Shown here: positions 40,872-48,967 of the stretch, one piece after another | Position numbering within the stretch: position 1 is the first letter of the stretch | Layout: each line of letters opens with the position of its first letter | NCBI GenBank assembly: GCA_046330255.1 | Contig: JAXLTC010000002.1 | Span: 682,001 to 746,000, forward strand | Source: JBBSBL01 sp046330255 | Lineage (GTDB): Bacteria > Actinomycetota > Thermoleophilia > Solirubrobacterales > Solirubrobacteraceae | Reading direction: 5' to 3' | DNA: 64,000 nt | Translations under genes and position numbers: made by a program | The notes under the pieces: generated by a model | Database searches by the model: none | Told to the model about the DNA's origin: nothing | The model's input: the letters and a program-made list of their open reading frames with translations, nothing else

Positions 40872-41417
40872 AGCGGGCCGCCCGCCGGCTCGGAGAGCAG
40901 TTCGGCGACGGTCGTCGGCGGGACGCCCGGCACCCCCGGGGTCGAGCCGCTCGTCGCCGCCAAGCTCGTGGACCAGGCGGTAGCGCGCGGGGCCCGGGTC
41001 CGAGTGGTCGAGCACGACCTCGGCGACGAGGTCCACCAGCCAGTAGCGGGCCACGCCGGCGCTCGCGGAGGCCGGCGCCTTCGAGCGACCCTGCGAGGTG
41101 GCGGCGACCTCGACCACGAGGAGCGCCGTGGACGGGTACCGGGCGGGATCGGGGTCGGGCGGTGCGAGCGCGAGGTCCCGCTCCGGCGTCCATCCGTCCC
41201 CCACCGTGAGCGGCATCTGCACGCGCAGCAGATCCATCCGTCCCGCGCACAGCCGCATCAGCCGCTGGATCACACGTGCGTGGCGCTCCCCCTGCGGCGT
41301 CACGTCGACGAGCATCCCGTCGAGCAGCTCGACCCGGGAGTCGTCGAGTGCGCCCGAGTCGACCAGCCGCCCGTACTAGGCGGAGGACAGCCTGTGCAGG
41401 GGGGAGTCGATGACCAT
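40872..41417 (-). pseudogene. Uma2-family endonuclease-like pseudogene (amber plus frameshift)
   Basis: An ATG at 41417 opens MVIDSPLHRLSSA, then TAG at 41378-41376, then YGRLVDSGALDDSRVELLDG and VDVTPQGERHARVIQRL, a Uma2 (DUF820) protein. Family members have Glu where the TAG is (GAG to TAG). Conserved Uma2 parts follow: VQMPLTVGDGWTPERDLALA, STALLVVEVA and GVARYWLVDL. Near 40931-40941 a run of G/C shifts the frame: the expected end VPGVPPTTVAELLSE is in another frame. An internal ATG at 41315 would give a 155-residue product lacking the N-terminal domain. Two lesions make inactivation likely. Confidence 0.75.
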
Positions 41418-41606
41418 TGGCGCCTGATCCCGGCCCGACCGCGGCGGAGCTGTGCCGGCGCGACCGTCAGCCGGGGAAGCCTGGATCGTGGATCACGCGA
41501 GTGTGCAATCGACCCCGATACACGCAGGAAATCGCGATCTCGTGGATCAGGCCCGCCGACCGCGCCCCCCCCCGACGCGCGCACGTCGACCCCGCGCCGG
41601 CGCGCC

Positions 41607-42503
41607 CTACGCCGCCGGAGCCGGCGCCTCCGCCGCCTCCGTCGCTTCCCCCGCCGCCTCCGGCAGTAGCAGCACCGAGGCGATCAGGAAGCCGAGCGCG
41701 CCCAGCGCCGTGGTCGCGTTCGCGAGGTGCGCGGCGAGCGGCTCGCTCGTGCTCGGCTCGATCACCGAGGCGATCGCGGAGATCCCGAAGAACACCGAGC
41801 CGCCGAGGTTGAGCGCCACGATCCACCAGGAGAGACCGCTGCGGCGCAGGCAGAACCAGCGGCCGCAGACCTCGGCGTAGGCCAGCGCGGTCGACGCCAG
41901 GAAGCAGATCGAGCCGAGCACGTCCGGCGTCCAGACGCGCAGGTTGGACTGCTTGACGCTCAGGCCGTGCTTCATCGCCGCGAACGTGCTGACGTTGAAG
42001 AACACCGTCCCGACGAGCTGGATCAGCGCCGAGAGCCAGTCGATGCGACCCGGCTCCCACGACGCGGGCCGCAGGCGGCGGCGCAGCGAGATGCCCTTCC
42101 GCGCTCCCCGTGGCGCGTGCTCCACGTTCACCACCTGCCAGTACTGGAGGTAGCCCGCGCTGGTGAAGAAGATCGAGCCGACGAAGAACGTCACGCCGAT
42201 CGCCGGCCGCGGTGAGGACGCCCACTGCGAGGCGACCGACGCGAGCACGAAGCACAGCGAGCCGATCGCGAACAGCACGCCGATCCACCAGCTCAGCCGA
42301 TCGGGCCGCCACCATACGCCGCCGCGCGCGCCGGGCTCGGCGCGCGCCGGGCGGCGCTTGCGATGGTCGCGCGAGCGCCAGCGCACGAGCTTCCCGTCGG
42401 GGCGGCGCAGGATCTCGGAGGTGACGAACGGCCCGGGGCCCTCGCTCGCGACCCGCTCCCACCCCTCGGGAAGCTCGACCCAGCTCGAGCCGGTCCCGCT
42501 CAC
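41607..42503 (-). CDS. Multi-pass membrane protein, possibly YrhK-like
   Basis: 298 residues from a GTG overlapping the lipid kinase stop by 4 bp. A soluble N-terminus (WVELPEGWERVASEGPGPFVTSEILRRPDGKLVRWRSRDHRK) precedes about seven hydrophobic helices. Segments such as GVLFAIGSLCFVLAS and GVTFFVGSIFFTSAGYLQYWQ, and their later repetition, suggest duplicated YrhK-type units, but this is not certain. It is the last gene of the DUF1269-SHOCT-DUF6325-DUF2252-kinase operon. The 189-bp gap to the Uma2 remnant holds nothing recognisable. Confidence 0.75.
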   Translation of the reverse strand: MSGTGSSWVELPEGWERVASEGPGPFVTSEILRRPDGKLVRWRSRDHRKRRPARAEPGARGGVWWRPDRLSWWIGVLFAIGSLCFVLASVASQWASSPRPAIGVTFFVGSIFFTSAGYLQYWQVVNVEHAPRGARKGISLRRRLRPASWEPGRIDWLSALIQLVGTVFFNVSTFAAMKHGLSVKQSNLRVWTPDVLGSICFLASTALAYAEVCGRWFCLRRSGLSWWIVALNLGGSVFFGISAIASVIEPSTSEPLAAHLANATTALGALGFLIASVLLLPEAAGEATEAAEAPAPAA

Positions 42504-43774
42504 CCGTGCAGCGCCATCGCGGCCAGGCGCCTCACGGCGTCCCACGCGCCGGCCGGGTGCCCGGCCGACGGCGAGGCACCCGGGTGCGCGGGCGCGATCC
42601 GCACGCGCAGCGCCCCCGGTCGCACGCGGAAGCGCAGCGGCGGGTCGAAGACCAGCGCCTCGCCGTCGACGCCTGCCGGGACCGGCGCGGCCGAGCGCAC
42701 GTCGAAGCGCCGTGCCGTCCACTGCCGCAGCCCGGACGGCAGCCCGCCCGGACCCCGGCCCGGCCCGGACGCCGCGCCGAACACCGCCACGCCGAGCACG
42801 CCGTCGTCCATCCGCGGGCGGGTTCCCGACCCGATCGCGGTGCCCAGCCGGTAGGCGTTGTTCGAGACCAGGATCGCCGCGCCGGAGCGCCCTTCCTCGC
42901 CGTCCGGGCCCCTCCAGCTCAGGTCCAGCCCCTCCCCCTCGCTCCCGAGCGCGGCGGGAATCGTGTCGAGGATCGTGCGCAGCTTCGCGTCGCGGTACTC
43001 ATCCTTCTGCACGGCCTCGGCGTAGAGGCCGAGCGAGACGTTGTTGACGAAGACGCGCCCGTTGATCTCCGCGAGGTCGACGCGCCGCTCGCCCCCTTCG
43101 ACGAACGCCTCCAGCGCGCCGACCACGTCGTCGCGGTCCACGCCGAGGTCCAGCGCGAAGTGGTTGCGCGTGCCCGCCGGGATGCACGCGTAGGGCAGGT
43201 CGAGCTCCGCCGCGACGGTCGCGACGATCGCCTGCGAGCCGTCCCCGCCGGCCATCGCGAGACCGTCCGCGCCGCGCGCGACCGCGTCGCGCACGAGCGC
43301 CTCGAGGTCGTCGCCCAGCTTCAGCTGGATCGGCTCGATCCCCCGTGCGCGAGCCTCGTCCTCGAGCTTGAAGCGCGTCGCCTTGCCGCCCCCGGACTTC
43401 GGGTTCCAGAACAGGACGGGCGCGCGCGGCGGCGCCGCCGGCGGCAGCTTCACGTGCACGCGGAACGCCCTGCGCGCCGCGGCGAGCGCCAGCAGGATCG
43501 CGACGACCGCCCCGAGCTTCAGCGCGAGCTCGCCCTTCACCAAGATCACCGCCGCGCCGGCGACGAGCAGCAGGATCGCGACCGCGATCCCAAGCGTGCG
43601 CGCGGCACCTCGGCGCAGCAGCGCGAACCACGCAACCGGGACCGCGAGCACCACGAAGCCGATCACGACCAGGCCGGCGGGGAAGTTGGCCGCGGTCGCC
43701 GCGATCGCCAGGCCGAGCGCGACCACCGGCAGCACGAGCGCCGCGATCGCCTCCAGGCGCCTGGCCAGCCTCAT
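42500..43774 (-). CDS. Diacylglycerol kinase-like lipid kinase with membrane N-terminus
   Basis: 424 residues. The first 110 form about four transmembrane helices; residues about 120-424 are a DAGK/sphingosine kinase-like catalytic domain: LFWNPKSGGGKA, the nucleotide site AMAGGDGSQAIVATVA (GGDGS in place of GGDGT), and IPAGTRNHFALDLG. Toward the C-terminus GVDGEALVFDPPLRFRVRPGALRV is typical of YegS-like kinases. It presumably phosphorylates a membrane lipid. The gene sits between DUF2252 and the YrhK-like gene in a stress-like operon. Confidence 0.88.
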   Translation of the reverse strand: MRLARRLEAIAALVLPVVALGLAIAATAANFPAGLVVIGFVVLAVPVAWFALLRRGAARTLGIAVAILLLVAGAAVILVKGELALKLGAVVAILLALAAARRAFRVHVKLPPAAPPRAPVLFWNPKSGGGKATRFKLEDEARARGIEPIQLKLGDDLEALVRDAVARGADGLAMAGGDGSQAIVATVAAELDLPYACIPAGTRNHFALDLGVDRDDVVGALEAFVEGGERRVDLAEINGRVFVNNVSLGLYAEAVQKDEYRDAKLRTILDTIPAALGSEGEGLDLSWRGPDGEEGRSGAAILVSNNAYRLGTAIGSGTRPRMDDGVLGVAVFGAASGPGRGPGGLPSGLRQWTARRFDVRSAAPVPAGVDGEALVFDPPLRFRVRPGALRVRIAPAHPGASPSAGHPAGAWDAVRRLAAMALHG

Positions 43775-43811
43775 GCCGGGCGGTATCGGCGCAGCCGCGC
43801 GCCCATCGCGC

Positions 43812-45227
43812 TCAGACGACCGGCGCGGCCTCGATGCGGCCGTCCTTCACGGACGCCAGCATCGAGGCGTAGTCGCGTTCGTTCTGGTCCGCGTAGGCGG
43901 CCGAGAACTCGGCGATCGCGCGGTCGAAGGACTCCCCGCCCCCGAGATAGGCGGCGATCGCGACCCTGTCTCCCGAGCGCGCGTGCGCGCGCGCGAGCGT
44001 CCAGCCGCACAGGCGCGCATAGAGGCCCAGGCGGGCCGCGTCGATCGTGTCGAGGTCCACCGAGCCCTTGCCGTCCCAGAGCTGGCGCACGTAGAAGTCG
44101 CGCCGCTGGTCGTCCATCCCGGTCACCCTCTGCCAGCCCAGGAAGATGTCGCTCGCCGCCTGCATCAGCTTCTGGCCCGCGACGACGCGCTCGCCGTGGT
44201 TGCGGTAGCGGCTCGCGCCCGCATAGGGCTCGAGCACCGACGCCTGGGCCTCCTTCGCCTGGAGCACGAGCGGGTCGTCGCCGTCGAGCCCCTCCATCAG
44301 GATCACCCACGCGCGCGTGCCGACGCTGCCCACGCCCACGACCTTGCGCGCCATGTGCACGAAGCGGTAGCCGTCGAGCAGGTGGCGGCGGTCGTCGGGG
44401 AGGGTGCGGCGGTAGCCCCGCAGCATCTCCTGCAGCTCCTGCTGGACGTCGCCGACCGCGTCGAGATCCACGAGCTCCTCGATCGGCACGAGCAGCGGCG
44501 GGTCGCTGACGAACCGCAGATGGCCGTCCACCGTCGTGGTGAGCTTCGCGATCGCGCGGCGGCTGTCCTTCAGCCGCGCCTTCTCGACGTTGCGCTCCGC
44601 GCGCTTGCGCTGCTTGGCGGTCACCGACCCGGAGAGCGTCTCGAGCGCGTCCTCGATATCGACTCGCGCGTACCAGACATCGAGGTTCGACGCGCTCGCG
44701 AACCCGCGCATCGCCTCGCGGTACTCGCGCACCGCCCCGGCCACGATCTCGCGCCGCAGCGCGCGGCCGAGCTCGCGGTCGCGGCCCGCGATCTCGAGAC
44801 TCGCGGCGAGACGCTTGACGTCCCATTCCCACGGCGCCGGCAGCGTCTCGTCGAAGTCGTTGAGATCGAACACCATCCGCCGGTCCGGCGCCGCGAAGGC
44901 ACCGAAGTTCGACAGGTGCGCGTCACCGCAGGCCTGGACCTTCAGCCCGGAGTCGGGCGTACCGGCGAGGTCGGCGGCCATGATCGCCGCCGCGCCACGG
45001 TAGAAGGTGAACGGCGAGACCAGCATGCGCCCGTAGCGGATCGGGACCAGTTCCGGCACGCGCGAGACCGACTGCGCGTCGAGGATCTCGACGGGGTCGC
45101 GGCGATCGGACGGCGGGTCCCACGCCGCGTGGGACCCGCGCGGGACCTCCTTGCGTGCGCGCTTGCCGGCAGCCGCCCGCTCACCGGCGTGCGGCTGCTC
45201 GGCGCGCGCGGTCGTCGCGGCGGCCAT
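43812..45227 (-). CDS. DUF2252 domain-containing protein
   Basis: 471 residues, the usual length. Diagnostic blocks: VPIRYGRMLVSPFTFYRGAAAIMAADLA, QACGDAHLSNFGAFAAPDRRMVFDLNDFDETLPAPWEWDVKRLA (about residues 108-151), and VGSVGTRAWVILMEG. The family has a kinase-like appearance but no established activity. The ATG lies 12 bp after the DUF6325 stop. It is part of a six-gene operon whose other members are stress-type small proteins, so a role in envelope or general stress is plausible but unproven. Confidence 0.92.
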   Translation of the reverse strand: MAAATTARAEQPHAGERAAAGKRARKEVPRGSHAAWDPPSDRRDPVEILDAQSVSRVPELVPIRYGRMLVSPFTFYRGAAAIMAADLAGTPDSGLKVQACGDAHLSNFGAFAAPDRRMVFDLNDFDETLPAPWEWDVKRLAASLEIAGRDRELGRALRREIVAGAVREYREAMRGFASASNLDVWYARVDIEDALETLSGSVTAKQRKRAERNVEKARLKDSRRAIAKLTTTVDGHLRFVSDPPLLVPIEELVDLDAVGDVQQELQEMLRGYRRTLPDDRRHLLDGYRFVHMARKVVGVGSVGTRAWVILMEGLDGDDPLVLQAKEAQASVLEPYAGASRYRNHGERVVAGQKLMQAASDIFLGWQRVTGMDDQRRDFYVRQLWDGKGSVDLDTIDAARLGLYARLCGWTLARAHARSGDRVAIAAYLGGGESFDRAIAEFSAAYADQNERDYASMLASVKDGRIEAAPVV

Positions 45228-45239
45228 CGGACCCCGCCC

Positions 45240-45743
45240 TCAGGCCCCCGGCTCGGCGAGCTGCGCGCCGAACTCGACCAGGTCCTCGGGGTGCAGCCAC
45301 GAGTCGGCCAGCATCCGCCCGCCGGAGTCGCGCACCGCGTCCCGCAGCGGGATCGCCCACTGGTGCTCGATGATCGCGACGGCCGCGCTGGTGCCGGGCG
45401 GGATCGCGTCGGCGACGTACCAGACGTCGTCGCCGAGGGGGGTGATGCCGTCCTCGCCCGCCTCTGCTCCGGCGAGGGCACCGGCCTCGGCGCCCTCCTC
45501 GCCGGCGGCCCCGATCCCGATCAGCGCGCCGGCGATCGCGCCGAGCTGGGTCGACTCGTCCGTCGAGAGGTCGCTCGTCTCCACCGCGGTCACCTCGCCG
45601 CTCTCGTCCTTGGTCACGAAGATCATGTCGACCAGGCGGATGGTCCCCTGCTCGCGCAGCTCGGCGAGCACCGGTGCCACCTTCCCCGTCGGGGGGCCGT
45701 CGAAGCCGACGACCAGGATCTGCATCGGTCCGAACTCGGTCAT
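45240..45743 (-). CDS. DUF6325 family protein (copy 1)
   Basis: 167 residues. MQILVVGFDGPPTGKVAPVLAELREQGTIRLVDMIFVTKDESGEV is the start of the DUF6325 family, related to DUF1269; a Gly-rich zipper (AIAGALIGIGAAGEEGAEAGALAGAEAG) at about residues 74-101 may insert into membranes or self-associate. The C-terminal half (AVAIIEHQWAIPLRDAVRDSGGRML) is conserved in the paralogue at 57731-58279. The ATG is 2 bp from the SHOCT stop. Function unknown. Confidence 0.88.
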   Translation of the reverse strand: MTEFGPMQILVVGFDGPPTGKVAPVLAELREQGTIRLVDMIFVTKDESGEVTAVETSDLSTDESTQLGAIAGALIGIGAAGEEGAEAGALAGAEAGEDGITPLGDDVWYVADAIPPGTSAAVAIIEHQWAIPLRDAVRDSGGRMLADSWLHPEDLVEFGAQLAEPGA

Positions 45744-45745
45744 GC

Positions 45746-46030
45746 TCAGCCTCCCGCCAGGATCTTCTGCTTCTGGGCGTCGAACTCGGCCTGCGTCAGC
45801 ACGCCCGAGTCCAGCAGGCCCTTGAGCTTCGTCAGCGAGTCGACCATGTCGTCGGTCGTCTCGCCCGCGGGCGCGGCCTCGGGCGGCGCCTGCTGCTGCT
45901 GGAGGTCGGCGATCTGCTCGTTCTGCATCTCCTCCTGCTCGCGGCCCTGCTGCATGTGCTTGCCGGCCATGTAGCCGGCCCCTCCCACCATCGCCGCGCG
46001 CATCAGCGGGCGGCGTCTGAACATTGGCAT
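45746..46030 (-). CDS. SHOCT domain-containing protein
   Basis: 94 residues. A basic start and short hydrophobic segment (MPMFRRRPLMRAAMVGGAGYMAGKH) lead to a Gln-rich linker and a C-terminal SHOCT domain (DSLTKLKGLLDSGVLTQAEFDAQKQKILAG), which is typically found at the C-termini of stress-related membrane proteins and mediates oligomerisation. Located between DUF1269 and DUF6325 genes of the same operon. Start supported by GGACGAT-type purines upstream, though weakly. Confidence 0.9.
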   Translation of the reverse strand: MPMFRRRPLMRAAMVGGAGYMAGKHMQQGREQEEMQNEQIADLQQQQAPPEAAPAGETTDDMVDSLTKLKGLLDSGVLTQAEFDAQKQKILAGG

Positions 46031-46066
46031 CCCGATCGTCCTCCGTCGTGGTTTGCGGCCTGGAGC

Positions 46067-46564
46067 CTACGCGGCCGCCTGGGTTCCGTGCAGCGCATCC
46101 TGGAGCTGGGCCTCGGCATCCTTGGACAGCGAGGACTTCAGGACCGTACCGCCGTAGCGGCTGAGCGCATCGACCGCCTTGTCCGGCGTGACCTTCTCGA
46201 CGATCAGGAACAGCGCCGAGGTGCCCGGCTGGAGCAGATCGCGGACCTGGTCCTGAAACGACTGGTCGATGCCCGACTTCGCGACCTTGCCCATCAGGGC
46301 GCCCAGTCCCGCCCCGACCGCCATGCCGAGCACGGGCACGAACAGCAGCACGCCGAAGAGCAGGCCCCAGAAGACGCCCCAGCTCGCGCCGGCCCCGACC
46401 GGGTGGTGGCTCGTGCCGACGTGGAAGCTCCCCTCCCTGTCGCGCACGATCGTGGCGATCGCGTCCGGCTCGATCACGAGGTCGGCGGCGAGTTCGCGAG
46501 CGGTCTCGGCGGCCTTCGCCGCAGTGGTCTCGTCCGGATAGCCGATCGCGATCAGATCCGACAT
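46067..46564 (-). CDS. DUF1269 domain-containing membrane-associated protein
   Basis: 165 residues. MSDLIAIGYPDETTAAKAAETARELA and the Gly-zipper membrane segment (WGVFWGLLFGVLLFVPVLGMAVGAGLGALMGKVAKSGI, about residues 62-99) define DUF1269. The C-terminal ALFLIVEKVTPDKAVDALSRYGGTVLKSSLS matches the family. It is the first gene of a six-gene operon, with a GAGGGAGA ribosome site. The promoter at 46596-46640 carries the shared palindrome. Likely a stress or envelope protein; no biochemical role is established. Confidence 0.92.
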   Translation of the reverse strand: MSDLIAIGYPDETTAAKAAETARELAADLVIEPDAIATIVRDREGSFHVGTSHHPVGAGASWGVFWGLLFGVLLFVPVLGMAVGAGLGALMGKVAKSGIDQSFQDQVRDLLQPGTSALFLIVEKVTPDKAVDALSRYGGTVLKSSLSKDAEAQLQDALHGTQAAA

Positions 46565-46595
46565 TCGTTCTCCCTCGGGTCGCGGGTTGCGGCTG

Positions 46596-46640
46596 ATTCA
46601 AGGGCGGCCAGGTGCCGATCGCATCATCCGATGGGGATGA
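46596..46640 (-). promoter_or_regulatory. Palindrome promoter, site A (DUF1269 operon)
   Basis: Leftward from 46640: TCATCC, CCATC, then GGATGATGCG ending at 46620; after 18 nt comes TTGAAT (46601-46596). The palindrome arms are ATCATCC/GGATGAT. The first T of TCATCC is 39 nt from the first base of the -10-like hexamer, the same spacing as sites C and D and one less than site B. The divergent LAL regulator gene starts 57 bp away on the other side. Confidence 0.65.
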
Positions 46641-46696
46641 TCGCCAGGCGAACGCGGCCGTACCGCGGCGCTCGTCGCGCACTAGAGTTCCGGAGG

Positions 46697-48967
46697 ATGG
46701 AGCCGGGAACTCTGCGGTCGCGAGGCGCCCCGCGCGACGTGGCGACGGCTGCACCGCCACCCGCATGGTGGCCGTTGGCGGCCCGTCTCGCTCCACCGCC
46801 GCCCGGGCCGGCCGTCGTCGAGCGCCGGCGCCTGCTGATGCGCCTCAGGGACGCCGACACGCCTGTGATCGCGCTGTGCGCGCCCCCCGGCTACGGGAAG
46901 ACGACGCTGCTGGCGCAGTTCGCGGCCACCGACCCGCGCCCGCTCGCGTGGCTGACCCTCGAGCCCGACGAGGAGGACGCCGCGACGCTGATACGCGGGG
47001 TCGCGGCGGCGCTCGACCGCACCGAGCCGGTCGGCCAGTCGCTAATCGACGCCCTCAGCGCCGGCACCCCCACCCTGATCCCGAGGGCGCTGCCCCGTCT
47101 CGCCAGCACGCTCCTGGCGCGCACCCAGCCTCTGCTCCTGGTGCTCGACGGAACGGAAAGGCTGCGCTCGCGGCTCGCCCAGGACGCGCTCCGCGTGCTG
47201 ATCGACCACCTCCCGGAAGGATCCACGCTGCTGATGGGCGCCCGCGGCGCGCTCCCGCCGCGCACCGCGAAGCTCCGCGCCGAGGGCCGGCTCGGAACCC
47301 TCGGCCCCGAGGAGCTCCGGGCCGACGACGGCGAGCTTCGCGAGATGCTGCTCGCGCTCGGCGTTCGAGCGTCGCGGGAGCGGCTGCGCTCGGTCGCCGA
47401 TCGCAGCGAGGGGTGGCCCGTGGCGGTGTACCTGTCGGCGATCGCGATGCGAGAAGGCGGCGAGGCCGCGTTCGGCGAGCGCCCGCGCGGGTACGAGGCC
47501 CCGCTGAGCGAGTACTTCCAGGACGAGGTGATCGCGCTTGCCCGCCACGGCGACGCGGCGTTCCTGCGACGCGCATCGGTCCTCGACCGCCTCTCGGCGG
47601 AGGCCTGCGACGCCGTTCTCGAGCGCGACGACTCCGGGCGGGTGCTGGAGCGACTCGCCAGAGGCAATCTCTTCATCACTCCCGCCGCCGGCGACGGCGG
47701 CGCCTACGCGATGCACCCGCTCTTCGCGGAGGCGCTGCGCGCGGCGCTCGCACGCGACGAGCCTGCGCTGGCGCCGGAGCTCCACCGGCGGGCCAGCGGC
47801 TTCTACGCGGCGCGCGGCCGGACCGACGCGGCGGTGCGACACGCGCTCGAGGCGGGGGACGTGGACGGCGCCACGACGCTCGTCTTCTCCGTGATGCCCG
47901 GCTACGAGGCGGGCGGGCGCACCTCCACGCTCGTCGCTTGGCTGGCGCTCTTTCCGGAGGTCGAGATCGAGCGCCGTCCGGCGCTCGCGCTCACGCGCGC
48001 CTGGACGCGCATCGACGCGGGAGACGGCGACGGGGCCAGGGTGTTCCTGGCGCTGGCGCGTCGCGCCGGCAAGGGTGACCGTCTGCCCGGGGGCGCTCCC
48101 GTCGAGGCGCTGGCGGCACTTACGGAGGCCGCGCTGACCGAGGGGGGCGTCGCGGAGGTAACCCGGCTGTCGGTCGAGTCCCGGGCGCTGGAGGACGAGG
48201 AGCAGCCATGGGACTGCGTGGCCCTCCTGTTCGAGGGAGCGTGCCGCCACATCACCGGCGACCGGGAGCGCGCAACCGGGCTGCTGCGGGAGTGCGTGGA
48301 GCTGAGTGGCACGCTGATGCCGTCCGTCAACGCGCTGGCGCTGTCGCAGCTCGCGCTGATGGCGATCGAGGCGGGCGACTTCGACGGCGCTGGAGACCTC
48401 GCCGGCCGGGCGCGCAGTCGCGTCGACGGGAACCGGCTGAACGACTACGCGCCCCACGCCTTCACTTTCGCGGTCTCGGCGCTCGTGGCGGCGCGCCGCG
48501 GCGAGCTCGACCTCGCCGTGAGCGAGGCCAGGCACTCCGCCGGGCTGCTCGCCCTGGTCCAGCACGTCTCGCCCTGGCTGACGGCCCAGGCGACGGTGGT
48601 GCTCACGCGCGCGCAGCTGCGCATGGGGGACCTCGCCGCCGCGCGCGCGCTAGCCAGCGACGCGCAGCGCGCGCTGCGCGGGCTGCCGGACGCCGTGCTG
48701 CTGCACGAGCTGCTCGACGACGCCTGGGCGCGCATCCAGGCGAGCGGCCTGGAGCTGCCGCTCGGCCCCTCGTCGCTGACGACGGCGGAGCGGCGGGTGC
48801 TGCAGCACCTCCCCAGCCACCTCAGCTTCCGCCAGATCGGCGAGCGCCTGCACGTGTCCCAGAACACCGTCAAGACCCAGGCGCTCGCGGTCTACCGCAA
48901 GCTGGACGTGAACTCGCGCTCCGACGCCGTCCGGCGCGGTCAGGAACTGGGGCTGCTCGACTCCTGA
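46697..48967 (+). CDS. MalT/LAL-type LuxR family transcriptional regulator
   Basis: 756 residues. An N-terminal NTPase domain has Walker A CAPPGYGKTT (about residues 61-70) and LLLVLDGTERL as the Walker-B-like strand. A central TPR-like helical region follows, and the C-terminal LuxR helix-turn-helix (LTTAERRVLQHLPSHLSFRQIGERLHVSQNTVKTQALAVYRKLDVNSRSDAV, about residues 692-743). This is the large ATP-dependent LAL/MalT architecture. MalT itself recognises GGGGA(T/G)GAGG-like boxes; the palindrome arms here are GGATGA. TAGAGT ends 8 nt before the ATG (probably leaderless). The 3' end overlaps the convergent ClC gene by 28 bp. Confidence 0.88.
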   Translation: MEPGTLRSRGAPRDVATAAPPPAWWPLAARLAPPPPGPAVVERRRLLMRLRDADTPVIALCAPPGYGKTTLLAQFAATDPRPLAWLTLEPDEEDAATLIRGVAAALDRTEPVGQSLIDALSAGTPTLIPRALPRLASTLLARTQPLLLVLDGTERLRSRLAQDALRVLIDHLPEGSTLLMGARGALPPRTAKLRAEGRLGTLGPEELRADDGELREMLLALGVRASRERLRSVADRSEGWPVAVYLSAIAMREGGEAAFGERPRGYEAPLSEYFQDEVIALARHGDAAFLRRASVLDRLSAEACDAVLERDDSGRVLERLARGNLFITPAAGDGGAYAMHPLFAEALRAALARDEPALAPELHRRASGFYAARGRTDAAVRHALEAGDVDGATTLVFSVMPGYEAGGRTSTLVAWLALFPEVEIERRPALALTRAWTRIDAGDGDGARVFLALARRAGKGDRLPGGAPVEALAALTEAALTEGGVAEVTRLSVESRALEDEEQPWDCVALLFEGACRHITGDRERATGLLRECVELSGTLMPSVNALALSQLALMAIEAGDFDGAGDLAGRARSRVDGNRLNDYAPHAFTFAVSALVAARRGELDLAVSEARHSAGLLALVQHVSPWLTAQATVVLTRAQLRMGDLAAARALASDAQRALRGLPDAVLLHELLDDAWARIQASGLELPLGPSSLTTAERRVLQHLPSHLSFRQIGERLHVSQNTVKTQALAVYRKLDVNSRSDAVRRGQELGLLDS

